Assembly (NCBI GenBank): GCA_016714785.1
Contig: JADKCC010000038.1
Location: forward strand, 22,403 to 86,402
DNA length: 64,000 bases
Origin: Saprospiraceae bacterium
GTDB lineage: Bacteria > Bacteroidota > Bacteroidia > Chitinophagales > Saprospiraceae
Direction of reading: 5' to 3'
Below, piece by piece: positions 47,378 to 57,146 of the stretch (positions are counted from its first letter, which is position 1; every line of letters begins with the position of its first letter). Position numbers and translations under genes: made by a program. Under the pieces are notes generated by a model. That model was not told where the DNA came from. It searched no databases and saw only the letters and a program-made list of their open reading frames with translations.

Positions 47378-50300
47378 ATGATAAAGAATTTTTTAACAAT
47401 TACACTATTATTGACCATTGTCAATTTGCAAGCTCAAAATTTTTGGACTAAAAAAGATGAATCCAAAATATCGTTAAGAAATGACGATGAGCGTACCGTG
47501 ATCCCAGAAAAATATCACGTTTTTAGTCTTGAACTTTCCAATCTTAAAGAATATTTAAAAAATACACCAATGGAGGGAGAGAGTGCTAGAGGATTGGAAT
47601 TACAAATACCCATGTCAGATGGAAATTTAGAAACATTTGAAGTGTTTGAAGCACCATCAATGCAGGCAGGATTATATGCTAAGTTTCCTTCTATAAAGTC
47701 ATATTTAGCGATCAGTAAGATTTCTAAACAAAAAAATATACGATTTGCAGTTGGGCCGAATGGGTTTTATGCTGCAATCAATGCGCTGGATGGTGAGAAG
47801 TATATTGACCCTTACTCAGAAAAAAACATTGACGATTATATAGTCTATGATGTAAAAGACCATAAAACAGACATTTACAAAAATACACCAATGTGTGGTG
47901 TAGATGATAAAGTAAGGGCGAATGCCACTCATTTTAATCCTATAGCATCAAGAAGTTCAGGATTGGTAGAATTGAGAGTATTTAAACTAGCTATGGCTTG
48001 CACAGGCGAGTGGGGAAGTAAAGCAAGAAGAGGCACTGTTGAGAAATGTCTTGCTGATATGAATGTTATGCTTACAAGAATGAATGCCATATATGAAAAA
48101 GAAATGGCCATAAGATTTGTGATGATTGAAGACAATGATAAGTTAATATTTTTGGATGCAGGGTCAGACCCTTACGTTACAGGTGGTGGAAAAGTTATTT
48201 TACCTTCGAATACTGGGGTAATAAATCCAAGAATTACTGGAGGTGCTAGTTCTTATGATGTGGGCCATGTATTGCATATATGTAATGATATTGGAGGTGT
48301 GGCTCAAGGTGGATCAGCATGCCAGTCTAATAAAGGTAATGGTGTAACTTGCAACAATGATAACGATCTTACTAATATAGTTACAAGGGTGATGGCACAT
48401 GAAGTAGGACATCAATTTGACGCCTCACATACTTGGAATATCTGTCAACCTGACGATGAAGGCGTAGATACTCAAAGAGCACCAAATTACGCCTTTGAAC
48501 CAGGAAGTGGCACTACTATTATGTCTTATGCTGGTTCGTGTGGAACTGATGATGTGATGAGCAATAATGATGATTACTTTCATGTTGGTTCATTAGATCA
48601 AATGTATCTTAAAACCTATCAAGGTGGAAATGCTTTTTCTTGTTCTGATAAAGTAGTGACTACCAATCATTTTCCAGAAATAAAAGTACCTACTCAATCC
48701 TATACCATTCCCATCTCTACACCTTTTGAGCTTGTAGGTAGTGCCACTGATGAAGATAATGATGTTTTGACTTACTGTTGGGAGCAATATGATTTGGGTC
48801 CGAAAGTTGCTTTAGGTACCAATGGTGCAATGGGACCACTTTTTAGATCATATAAACCATCTGCAACAGGTGATGTAAGATTTTTTCCAAGAGCAAACGA
48901 TATTCTTTCGGGTATTTTTACAAGTAAAGTGGAAGTGTTACCTAATGTGACAAGAGACCTTAATTTTAGACTTACTGTAAGAGATAATAATATCCAAGCA
49001 GGTGGTGTAGTTTGGGAAGACTTAAGAGTGGGTGTTACATCAGCTGCTGGGCCTTTTACGATCACTTACCCAATAGTGGATGCAAAATTTAAAGTGGGGC
49101 AAGCGGTAGAAGTAACTTGGGACGTTGCCAAAACAGATCTTCCTCCGGTTAATTGTAAATTAGTAAACATTTACGGTTCATTTTCTTCCGCTTTAAGAAA
49201 CGATGACGCCAACATGGTACCTTTGGCTCTTAATGTACCGAATGATGGTAGTCAAGTAATTTATATACCTAATAAAATATCCAACTTTTTTAGAATTGTA
49301 ATCAAAGCAGCGGACAATATTTTTCTATCATCTTCTAGACTGCCTTCCAGAATTGAAGCGTCAACCATTCCAGGTATTTATGTTGCCCCTATTCAGAGTG
49401 AGATTAATATATGTCAACCTGTACTAGCTGAAGTTAATTTTATTACTGAAAGTTTGGCTGGATTTACAGGTGACATAACATTCAAATATATTTCAGGTTT
49501 GCCAGTAGGAGCTATCGCTACTTTTGAAAAAGAAAAAGTGACTGTAGGTGAAAGTAACCTACTCCTTATCAATACAGACAATGTGATTGGCAGCCAAAAA
49601 GGTCAGCTTATCATCAAAGCTTATGCAGATGGAGCAGATACTGTTACGCGTGTTATTTTGTTTAATATTGAAGGAGGAAATTTAGATCATGTAAGAACCC
49701 TAATTCCTGCTAATGGCGAAAGTGGAGTAACAGCACTTCCTAAGTTTTCTTGGAATAAAAAAGTTGATGGTAAAAGTTATGAAATCCAAGTGGCAAATAA
49801 TGCTGATTTTTCAACAGCGAGTTTGGTTGCACAAAGTGTCTTAACAGACAGTATCATGAGTATCCAAACAATATTAGGAAAAGCGACTATCTATTACTGG
49901 AGAGTTCGTGCCCTAAATGGTTGTAGAAATGGAGAATGGTCTGATGTAAGTGCATTTATCACGGAAGCTTTATCTTGTAAATTGTATAATTCTGGAGATC
50001 AATCTATAGTGATTTCAAGCGGTGGCACACCTACCGTTGAGTTACCTTTAGAAATTACCGATTCAGGTTCTGTGAGTGATGTAAATATAAAACTGATAAA
50101 AGCGGAACATACAAGGTCGGTGGATGTAGTGGCATATTTGGTAGCACCATCAGGCAAAGAAGCTTTGCTTTGGAACAGGCAATGTGGTACTCAACAAAAC
50201 ATTAATATTGGGTTGGATGATCAATCACCTAATTTTTTCCAATGCCCTATCAATTCAGGAAAAGTGTATAGAACTGCGACTAATAACCCAACCGTACCAG

Positions 50301-51037
50301 CTCAAAAGTTAGAAATATTTAATGGTGAGCAAATGAAGGGTACTTGGAAGTTGAAGATTGAAGACAAACAATCAGGCTCAGGAGGAAAGTTGCAAGAGCT
50401 TAATCTTGAGATTTGTTCTAACCTAACCGTAGAAAAACCATTCATTGTACGAAATGATACATTGAAAATACATCCTAATGACAAGCTATTTATTACGAAT
50501 ATCTTATTGTTAGCTTCTGATAATAATAATCCGGCAAATGAGATTATCTATACTTTAGTAAAAGTGCCAGCAAAAGGTGTACTTACTTTTAATGGCATAG
50601 TGATAGCACCTGGTGCTAAATTTACTCAAGCGGATATCAACAGTAGTAAATTGCGTTATGAGTCTAAATTTCCAAATGATGCAACTGATTATTTTTCATT
50701 TACAGTTTATGATGGCCAAGGTGGTTGGATAGGTATAACAAACTTTAACATATTGGCTGACACTAATTTTCCAAGTGGTGTAAATGATATTAATCTTGAT
50801 CAAGAAGTGTTTATGTATCCAAACCCTACTTCTCAAAGTATTAATATTGTGGTTTCTGGCAATGCTAGTAATTTAACCACTTACACACTTACAGACATCT
50901 CTGGTCGTGGTTTGATTACTGGTAAGTTATCTGGAACTAGAACAGAAATAGATACTGAGTCAATAGCAAAAGGTGTTTATTTCGTCACTTTGACAGATGG
51001 TAAACAATCTGTGAGTAAAAAGTTAGTTAAGTTATAG
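47378..51037 (+). CDS. Secreted M12B-like metalloprotease with P domain and type A T9SS domain
   Basis: A 1219-residue extracellular zinc protease, paralogous to the one at 20391-24800. After the signal peptide (MIKNFLTITLLLTIVNLQAQ) comes a propeptide-like region, then the catalytic domain with HEVGHQFDASH near residue 340 and MSYAGSC as the Met-turn. The C-terminal half has Ig-like segments, a fibronectin-like part, a P/Homo B domain (about residues 865-1015), a CSPG-like module, and the sorting signal (YPNPTSQSINI ... KKLVKL). It lacks the SprB repeats of its paralogue. It stands alone upstream of a terminator. Confidence 0.9.
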   Translation: MIKNFLTITLLLTIVNLQAQNFWTKKDESKISLRNDDERTVIPEKYHVFSLELSNLKEYLKNTPMEGESARGLELQIPMSDGNLETFEVFEAPSMQAGLYAKFPSIKSYLAISKISKQKNIRFAVGPNGFYAAINALDGEKYIDPYSEKNIDDYIVYDVKDHKTDIYKNTPMCGVDDKVRANATHFNPIASRSSGLVELRVFKLAMACTGEWGSKARRGTVEKCLADMNVMLTRMNAIYEKEMAIRFVMIEDNDKLIFLDAGSDPYVTGGGKVILPSNTGVINPRITGGASSYDVGHVLHICNDIGGVAQGGSACQSNKGNGVTCNNDNDLTNIVTRVMAHEVGHQFDASHTWNICQPDDEGVDTQRAPNYAFEPGSGTTIMSYAGSCGTDDVMSNNDDYFHVGSLDQMYLKTYQGGNAFSCSDKVVTTNHFPEIKVPTQSYTIPISTPFELVGSATDEDNDVLTYCWEQYDLGPKVALGTNGAMGPLFRSYKPSATGDVRFFPRANDILSGIFTSKVEVLPNVTRDLNFRLTVRDNNIQAGGVVWEDLRVGVTSAAGPFTITYPIVDAKFKVGQAVEVTWDVAKTDLPPVNCKLVNIYGSFSSALRNDDANMVPLALNVPNDGSQVIYIPNKISNFFRIVIKAADNIFLSSSRLPSRIEASTIPGIYVAPIQSEINICQPVLAEVNFITESLAGFTGDITFKYISGLPVGAIATFEKEKVTVGESNLLLINTDNVIGSQKGQLIIKAYADGADTVTRVILFNIEGGNLDHVRTLIPANGESGVTALPKFSWNKKVDGKSYEIQVANNADFSTASLVAQSVLTDSIMSIQTILGKATIYYWRVRALNGCRNGEWSDVSAFITEALSCKLYNSGDQSIVISSGGTPTVELPLEITDSGSVSDVNIKLIKAEHTRSVDVVAYLVAPSGKEALLWNRQCGTQQNINIGLDDQSPNFFQCPINSGKVYRTATNNPTVPAQKLEIFNGEQMKGTWKLKIEDKQSGSGGKLQELNLEICSNLTVEKPFIVRNDTLKIHPNDKLFITNILLLASDNNNPANEIIYTLVKVPAKGVLTFNGIVIAPGAKFTQADINSSKLRYESKFPNDATDYFSFTVYDGQGGWIGITNFNILADTNFPSGVNDINLDQEVFMYPNPTSQSINIVVSGNASNLTTYTLTDISGRGLITGKLSGTRTEIDTESIAKGVYFVTLTDGKQSVSKKLVKL

Positions 51038-51060
51038 ATACAGCAGAGGAAATATAAGAT

Positions 51061-51102
51061 AAAAAAAGGGATGATTCTGTATGAAGGATGTCCCTTTTTT
51101 TA
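51061..51102 (+). terminator. Rho-independent terminator after the metalloprotease
   Basis: AAAAAAAGGGA and TCCCTTTTTTT form a hairpin with a T-run, 23 bases after the stop at 51037. The loop is about 20 bases. Confidence 0.7.
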
Positions 51103-51142
51103 TTTGTAGATATACTGTTAAACACTTAATAAATCTGTTGAT

Positions 51143-52309
51143 ATGTACCATAAAATAGAAAATACAATCCAAATTTTAGAAAATTTAGTTTCTTATGATG
51201 TGTTGGGAGGGCAGTCTAATTTAAAGATTATGTCGTATATCCAAAAGTTGCTCGAAACACATCATATTTCATATCATTTAGTACCTAATGAAGATAAAAA
51301 CAAAACTTCACTGCATTGTAGAATTGGACCCGCTGTAGATGGCGGTTTAATATTATCAGGCCATACAGATGTGGTACCCGTAAAAGGTCAGGATTGGACG
51401 ACTGATCCTTTTGTGTTAACAAGAATTGGCAATAATTTGTATGGCAGAGGTTCATGTGATATGAAAGGCTTTTTGGCGTGCTGCTTGGCCAGCATTGAAA
51501 CATTTAAAACAGTTGAGCTCAAAAAACCAATATATTTTGCCTTTTCTTATGATGAAGAAGTAGGCTGTTTGGCAGGACCAGCATTAGCTAAAGCATTCCA
51601 TCAGGATTATCAAGAAAACCCAGAATTTGCTATTATTGGTGAGCCAACGATGATGAACCCTGTCATAGGTCAAAAAGGTATCTGTGTATTGGAAACCATC
51701 GTGCATGGTTCTGCTGGGCATAGTAGTCGTATCAAACAGGAAGTTAGTGCAGTACATATAGCTGCCAAATTGATAATATGGATCGAGAATAAGATGGAAG
51801 AGCACATTAAAAATGGGAAACTAAACCCATTATTTTATCCACCACATACTTCTTTGCATGTAGGTATGATATCAGGAGGAATTGCTCCAAATGTCATTGC
51901 AGACAAATGTACATTTTATTGGGATGTTCGTGTGATACCAGAGGATAACGTGGAAGATATAATAGCAGAATTTGAGTCTTACTGTAAAACAATAGAACTT
52001 GAAATGCAAGTTAAATGCCCTGATGCTTACATAATGACTAAGGTGGATCATCCTCCAGTACCACCATTGGGCACACCCATTAATTCGGAAATTGTACCCT
52101 TGATACAATATTTAACTGGAATGAATACGCTTTCTACTGTAGCTTATGCAGCTGAAGCAGGCCAATTTAGCAATGAAGGATTCAAAACTGTGATTTGTGG
52201 TCCTGGTGATATTGCACAAGCACATAGAGCCAATGAATTTGTAATGATTGACCAGTTAAATAAATGTCTTCAAATGATGGAAAATTTGGCTTTGTCATTT
52301 TCAAAGTAG
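51143..52309 (+). CDS. argE: Acetylornithine deacetylase
   Basis: ArgE hydrolyses N-acetylornithine to ornithine and acetate in arginine synthesis. The M20 family metal-binding residues are His74 and Asp76 (SGHTDVVP), Asp107 in GRGSCDMKG, catalytic Glu in YDEEVG (residues 136-141), and the C-terminal GPGDIAQAH. At 388 residues it is normal. It shares the strand with thyA and the PLD protein with short gaps (43 and 34 bases). Confidence 0.9.
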   Translation: MYHKIENTIQILENLVSYDVLGGQSNLKIMSYIQKLLETHHISYHLVPNEDKNKTSLHCRIGPAVDGGLILSGHTDVVPVKGQDWTTDPFVLTRIGNNLYGRGSCDMKGFLACCLASIETFKTVELKKPIYFAFSYDEEVGCLAGPALAKAFHQDYQENPEFAIIGEPTMMNPVIGQKGICVLETIVHGSAGHSSRIKQEVSAVHIAAKLIIWIENKMEEHIKNGKLNPLFYPPHTSLHVGMISGGIAPNVIADKCTFYWDVRVIPEDNVEDIIAEFESYCKTIELEMQVKCPDAYIMTKVDHPPVPPLGTPINSEIVPLIQYLTGMNTLSTVAYAAEAGQFSNEGFKTVICGPGDIAQAHRANEFVMIDQLNKCLQMMENLALSFSK

Positions 52310-52325
52310 TTTTTAAATTTTAATT

Positions 52326-52333
52326 TATCTTTG
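52326..52333 (+). promoter_or_regulatory. Candidate -7 element of thyA
   Basis: TATCTTTG, matching TAnnTTTG, lies 19 bases before the thyA start. The closest TTTG is too far upstream to be a -33 element. Confidence 0.4.
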
Positions 52334-52352
52334 TGAATAAATTTGGATAAAG

Positions 52353-53147
52353 ATGAGGCAATACCACGATTTACTTCAACATATATTGGATAATGGTTTT
52401 TCAAAAACAGATAGAACAGGTACAGGGACTATGAGTGTTTTTGGTTACCAAATGCGTTTTGATCTGAAAGATGGTTTTCCTATGTTGACGACCAAAAAAC
52501 TTCATTTGAAGTCTATCATTTATGAATTACTTTGGTTTCTCAATGGAGATACAAATATCAAATATCTTACAGATAATGGAGTGAAGATATGGAATGAATG
52601 GGCAGACGAAAATGGTGATCTTGGCCCAGTTTATGGCAAACAATGGCGATCTTGGGCCAAACCTGACGGCGAGACTATTGACCAAATTGCACAATTGGTA
52701 CACACTTTAAAGACTAATCCAGACTCTCGTCGCATGATCGTAAATGCATGGAATGTAGGCGAACTAGATCAGATGGCATTGACACCATGTCACTGTTTAT
52801 TTCAGTTTTATGTAGCAGATGGTAGATTATCTTGTCAGTTATATCAAAGATCAGCCGACACTTTCCTCGGTGTTCCTTTCAATATTGCTTCTTATGCTCT
52901 ACTTACAATGATGTTAGCGCAAGTTTGTGATCTCAAATATGGTGAGTTTGTCCACACATTCGGAGATGTACATTTGTATAATAATCATTTGGAACAAGCT
53001 AAAGAACAATTGATGAGAAGTCCAAAATCTTTGCCTCAAATGACTATCAATCCTGAGGTGAAGAATATATTTGAATTTAAATTTGAAGATTTTATTTTAT
53101 CTGAATATTATCCAGATCCACACATTAAAGCTGAAGTTTCGGTATAA
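52353..53147 (+). CDS. thyA: Thymidylate synthase
   Basis: ThyA methylates dUMP to dTMP with methylenetetrahydrofolate. The 264-residue protein has the catalytic Cys146 (TPCHCLFQF), the dUMP-binding [10 protein letters not shown] and [17 protein letters not shown], and starts at the ATG at 52353 ([12 protein letters not shown]). No dihydrofolate reductase gene is adjacent. Confidence 0.97.
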   Translation: MRQYHDLLQHILDNGFSKTDRTGTGTMSVFGYQMRFDLKDGFPMLTTKKLHLKSIIYELLWFLNGDTNIKYLTDNGVKIWNEWADENGDLGPVYGKQWRSWAKPDGETIDQIAQLVHTLKTNPDSRRMIVNAWNVGELDQMALTPCHCLFQFYVADGRLSCQLYQRSADTFLGVPFNIASYALLTMMLAQVCDLKYGEFVHTFGDVHLYNNHLEQAKEQLMRSPKSLPQMTINPEVKNIFEFKFEDFILSEYYPDPHIKAEVSV

Positions 53148-53181
53148 ATGTGTTTAGAATTGGATTCAAAGTTGCAATAAA

Positions 53182-54486
53182 TTGAAAATAACTGAGCTTC
53201 TAGTATTGGTAGCATTCTTTAGTTTCACAAGTTCAAGTGGGTTGTCTCAAAATAGGGTTTCCTTGTTGGATGATCCAATATTGTCATTGCAGGCTAGATT
53301 GTCCATTATCAAAAATGCACAGAAAACCTTAGATATAGCGACTTACATATATGGCAATGATGAGTCTTCAACCCAGACCCTAATGGAAATTATCAATGCT
53401 GCTGAACGCGGTGTGAAGGTAAGAATCATTGTAGATGCACTCAATAATCATATTCCCAATGAATTGACGGCATATCTGATCAATAAGGGCATAAGGGTCA
53501 AAGTGTTCAATTCATTTACTATTAAAAAAATGTTGAATAATGTCATCAGGATGCATGCCAAAATAATCGTAAGTGACCACCTTAGGTATATCGTTGGTGG
53601 TAGAAATATTGTCAATTCTTACTTTTACATTGGTGATCAAACCAATTTTAAAGACAGAGAAATTTTCATTGTTGGAAGATCTGGTAAACAAGCAGTTGAT
53701 AGCTTTGAAGACCTGTGGTTTAGTGCACTTCTGGATGAGATTCAATTTGATAAATTCCTTTCAGAAAAGAAAAATTTAGATGTCATCAGTGAATATTTAT
53801 CGGGACTAAAGACTATGCCTTTTCTTGAAGATGGGGCCATTAATCAAGCCATTAAATCTATGAAGTATCAAAATGCAGTGCATACTGATATCGTTATAGA
53901 CCGGCCACATAGTTATAAATTTACCGAAAAAAACACCACTAAATACATCATAGAAAGAATCGCTAAAACTAAAAACAAAATCTTAATAGAAAGCCCTTAT
54001 GTAGTGTTTAGTCACGAAATATATCAATCTTTGCAAAAGGCTATAAATCGTGGTGTTAAAGTGCAGATTATCACTAATTCTATGATGACATCAGATTCTT
54101 ATTTGGTTCTACCTGTGTATTACAAAGAGAGAGATCAATTAATACAACTTGGATTTGATATTTTAGAATTTCAAGGTGAAAACCAATACCTGCATACAAA
54201 AATGTTTATCTTTGATGATGAAGAATTAGCTATTGGAAGTTATAATTTAGATATGTTGTCTGCAAATATCAATACGGAAATCATGGTTATTACCAAAGAA
54301 TCAGGTGTAGTCAAAGAATCACTCAAATATTATCATCAAACAAGGGGCCAAACAATCGCAGCACAATTTAATCCATTTAAGCCGATAATATTGGAAGGTA
54401 AAATAAACCTTAAAAGTATCAAAAAATACACAATAATCAAAATCCTAGAGTGGACGTTAGCTCCATATTTGAGAGACTATTTGTAA
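53182..54486 (+). CDS. Phospholipase D family protein, cardiolipin synthase-like
   Basis: A 434-residue protein with two HKD motifs, HAKIIVSD followed by GGRN, and HTKMFIFDD followed by GSYN. The two phosphatidyl-transferase-like halves match secreted PLD family or cardiolipin synthase proteins. A signal peptide (MKITELLVLVAFFSFTSSSG) suggests export. The start is a TTG at 53182. The substrate is unknown. It ends 44 bases from the convergent lspA gene. Confidence 0.85.
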   Translation: MKITELLVLVAFFSFTSSSGLSQNRVSLLDDPILSLQARLSIIKNAQKTLDIATYIYGNDESSTQTLMEIINAAERGVKVRIIVDALNNHIPNELTAYLINKGIRVKVFNSFTIKKMLNNVIRMHAKIIVSDHLRYIVGGRNIVNSYFYIGDQTNFKDREIFIVGRSGKQAVDSFEDLWFSALLDEIQFDKFLSEKKNLDVISEYLSGLKTMPFLEDGAINQAIKSMKYQNAVHTDIVIDRPHSYKFTEKNTTKYIIERIAKTKNKILIESPYVVFSHEIYQSLQKAINRGVKVQIITNSMMTSDSYLVLPVYYKERDQLIQLGFDILEFQGENQYLHTKMFIFDDEELAIGSYNLDMLSANINTEIMVITKESGVVKESLKYYHQTRGQTIAAQFNPFKPIILEGKINLKSIKKYTIIKILEWTLAPYLRDYL

Positions 54487-54530
54487 AATGTTTGATAATA
54501 CAATATCTCGTATTAAACGAATATTTTAGA

Positions 54531-55184
54531 CTATGCTGGAATTTCTGTCTCGATACTTATTTCTTTTTTAGGCTCACTGTTAAAAAATCTTCTATGAAAC
54601 AAAAGAATTGACGCTACACCAACTGTGATTGCCGAGTCTGCAATATTAAAAACGGGTCTAAAAAACTCAAAACGCTCTCCTCCCCAAACTGGAACCCAAT
54701 CAGGCAGGATAGTATCTATCAATGGAAAATAAAGCATATCTACTACCTTTCCTGTGAGAAACCCACCATATCCTCCTTCTGGCGGAAACATAGTGGCAAG
54801 ACCACCATGATAGTCAGACTCTGAAAAAACGAGCCCATAAAACATACCGTCTATAGAATTGCCAATAGCTCCAGCAATTACCATGCTAAAACTGACGATT
54901 AGACCTAAAGTCTCTCCTTGTTTTATGAGGTTTTTTAAAATATAAATTAAAAAAATGGTCATGATAATCCTAAAAACACTTAAGATATATTTGCCCACCA
55001 AACCTCCAAAACTCATTCCAAAAGCCATTCCTTCATTTTCCACAAAATGTATTTTGGCCCATGACATCCCTAAAAGGTCAAACCCATCACCATAATGAAT
55101 ATGTGTCTTGATATATATCTTTACTAACTGATCTATAAGAACTATACTAAAGATTGTAAGGAGTACTGCTGTGCTCTTTTTCAC
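54531..55184 (-). CDS. lspA: Lipoprotein signal peptidase (signal peptidase II)
   Basis: LspA removes the signal peptide from prolipoproteins after lipidation. Four membrane helices and the catalytic Asp112 (GNSIDG) and Asp183 (FNIADS) are visible. At 217 residues it is longer than the usual 160-170 because of an inserted loop (about residues 120-145), which Bacteroidota versions commonly have. Its many lipoprotein clients in this window include the TlpA, MsrB, DUF4403 and DUF6438 proteins. Confidence 0.94.
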   Translation of the reverse strand: MKKSTAVLLTIFSIVLIDQLVKIYIKTHIHYGDGFDLLGMSWAKIHFVENEGMAFGMSFGGLVGKYILSVFRIIMTIFLIYILKNLIKQGETLGLIVSFSMVIAGAIGNSIDGMFYGLVFSESDYHGGLATMFPPEGGYGGFLTGKVVDMLYFPLIDTILPDWVPVWGGERFEFFRPVFNIADSAITVGVASILLFHRRFFNSEPKKEISIETEIPA

Positions 55185-55206
55185 TATGTTTTAAATTTTG
55201 AAAGTG

Positions 55207-55243
55207 CAAAAATATAATAAATTCAAATTATATGATGCAAAAA
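55207..55243 (-). promoter_or_regulatory. Promoter of lspA
   Basis: On the minus strand TTTTTG (55243-55238) and TATTTTTG (55214-55207) lie 23 bases apart, a plausible -33/-7 pair. The ATG is at 55184. Confidence 0.5.
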
Positions 55244-55346
55244 TCATTTATTTTGACCAAAGTTTAGCATATAAACGACAAATCATACCTATTTAATTAT
55301 AAAATCTATGCATAATGTCTATTTTTACATCCAAAATCTTTATAAT

Positions 55347-57107
55347 ATGTACAAATTTTCCATTTGGCTGGTTTTAATTTTAATACAAACTGTTTTTATA
55401 TCTTTATCAGCTCAAAGCTATGCTAAAATTGATCCATCATTATTATCAGTATTCCAAAGTAAAAAGAAAGCTGAATATATAATTTTGATGAAAGACCGCA
55501 AAGTTTTTCAAGGTACACTGCCATTTAAATCAAAAAATGAAAAAGCAAATTACGTTTTTCAAACATTAACTCATAAAGCACAGAAATCACAACAGGCAGT
55601 CATCAAAATATTAAAAGACAATGGTATCTCTTACCGATCTTTTTATGTAACAAACGCCATCAAAGTTACATCAGATTACAATATAATGATGCTTTTGGCT
55701 CAAAGGTCAGACATAAGTCACATCATTGATGATGCTCCAATAAAGATGCTAGACTATCAAATAGAAAAGACAAAGGTTCATCAAAGAGAAGTCGAACCCG
55801 AATGGGGTCTTAAATACATAAAGGCTGATAGTGCCTGGCAACTTGGAATTAGAGGTCAAGGCGTAATAGTAGGTGGTCAAGATACAGGCTATGATTGGGA
55901 AGTCAGTCCTCTTAAATCTAAGTATAAAGGTTATAGAGACAGTATGGATATTGTTCATGATTATAATTGGCATGACGCTATTATAAAAAATAACCCTGTG
56001 TTTCCAGACACAGTGCTGAACCCATGTGGATACAATACCAAACAACCTTGTGATGACAACAATCATGGTACACATACTATGGGTACAATGGTAGGAGAAG
56101 ATAGTGAAAATATTATAGGAGTAGCACCGGCTGCTAAATGGATAGCTTGTCGCAATATGGATAGAGGATGGGGGCAACCATCTACTTATATGGATTGTTT
56201 TGAGTGGTTTTTAGCACCTTATAATTTGGATGGAGAAAACCCAGATCCTGATCAAGCACCGCATGTTATTAATAATTCTTGGTATTGCTCTGTTGAAGAA
56301 GGATGCAATCCTTCTAATTTTGTCTTAATGGAGGATATTGTAAAAAACCTTAAAGCATCAGGTATCGTTGTTGTAGTTTCTGCTGGCAATTCAGGTAATC
56401 AAGGGTGCGGTAGTGTAACAGGGCCACCCGCTTTTTTTGAAGCATCATTTTCTGTAGGTGCCACTGATATTAATGGTAATATTGCTGGATTTAGTAGTTT
56501 GGGGCCTGTTGTTATAGATAGCTCTTTTAGATTGAAACCCAATGCCGCAGCACCTGGTGTAAGTGTTAGATCAGTCATTAGAAATGGCAATTTTGCAGCT
56601 TTTAGTGGTACTAGTATGGCCGGCCCACACATTGCTGGCTTAGTAGCTTTGATTATTTCTGCCAATCCTGCATTAGCTGGTAATGTTGAAGCTATTGAAG
56701 ATATTATTGAAGGAACAGGTATTCCTAGCGTATCAACGGTCGATTGTGAAAATATTATAGGTGCAAATGTGCCTAATGCGATCTACGGATATGGTATTGG
56801 AAATGCATTTGAAGCGGTCAAGCGTGCACAAGCATTCACTTTATTGGTTGATGATTTTCATTTGCCTTACGTTCAAGTTTTGCCTAACCCTGTAGATGAT
56901 TTGGTAACATTTGTGGTAACTCAAGGGGATCACTATATTGAACAAGTAGAAATCTTTACTTTAAATGGACAATTATTGATACAACAGCAACAGCTGGGCA
57001 ATCATTTATTGACAACCATTCAGTTGGATAGTTTGCCAAAAGGCATTTATATCTACAAAGTCAAAACAGGAAACAAAACTAGTCTAGGGAAGATCGTTAA
57101 ATTATAA
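55347..57107 (+). CDS. Subtilisin-like serine peptidase (S8) with type A T9SS domain
   Basis: A secreted subtilase, 586 residues from the ATG at 55347 (MYKFSIWLVLILIQTVF, a signal peptide); an upstream ATG at 55308 is less likely. A propeptide-like segment spans about residues 30-150. The catalytic triad is Asp in GGQDTGYD (near residue 176), His in NNHGTHTMGTMVGED (near 239) and Ser in SGTSMAGPHIAGL (near 421). The C-terminus (LPNPVDDLVTFVV ... KIVKL) is a type A sorting signal. It precedes the M14 gene by 39 bases, so the two peptidases are likely coexpressed. Confidence 0.92.
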   Translation: MYKFSIWLVLILIQTVFISLSAQSYAKIDPSLLSVFQSKKKAEYIILMKDRKVFQGTLPFKSKNEKANYVFQTLTHKAQKSQQAVIKILKDNGISYRSFYVTNAIKVTSDYNIMMLLAQRSDISHIIDDAPIKMLDYQIEKTKVHQREVEPEWGLKYIKADSAWQLGIRGQGVIVGGQDTGYDWEVSPLKSKYKGYRDSMDIVHDYNWHDAIIKNNPVFPDTVLNPCGYNTKQPCDDNNHGTHTMGTMVGEDSENIIGVAPAAKWIACRNMDRGWGQPSTYMDCFEWFLAPYNLDGENPDPDQAPHVINNSWYCSVEEGCNPSNFVLMEDIVKNLKASGIVVVVSAGNSGNQGCGSVTGPPAFFEASFSVGATDINGNIAGFSSLGPVVIDSSFRLKPNAAAPGVSVRSVIRNGNFAAFSGTSMAGPHIAGLVALIISANPALAGNVEAIEDIIEGTGIPSVSTVDCENIIGANVPNAIYGYGIGNAFEAVKRAQAFTLLVDDFHLPYVQVLPNPVDDLVTFVVTQGDHYIEQVEIFTLNGQLLIQQQQLGNHLLTTIQLDSLPKGIYIYKVKTGNKTSLGKIVKL

Positions 57108-57146
57108 TAATTATTATTTAAAAAAAAATCTAAATAATTACACTTT

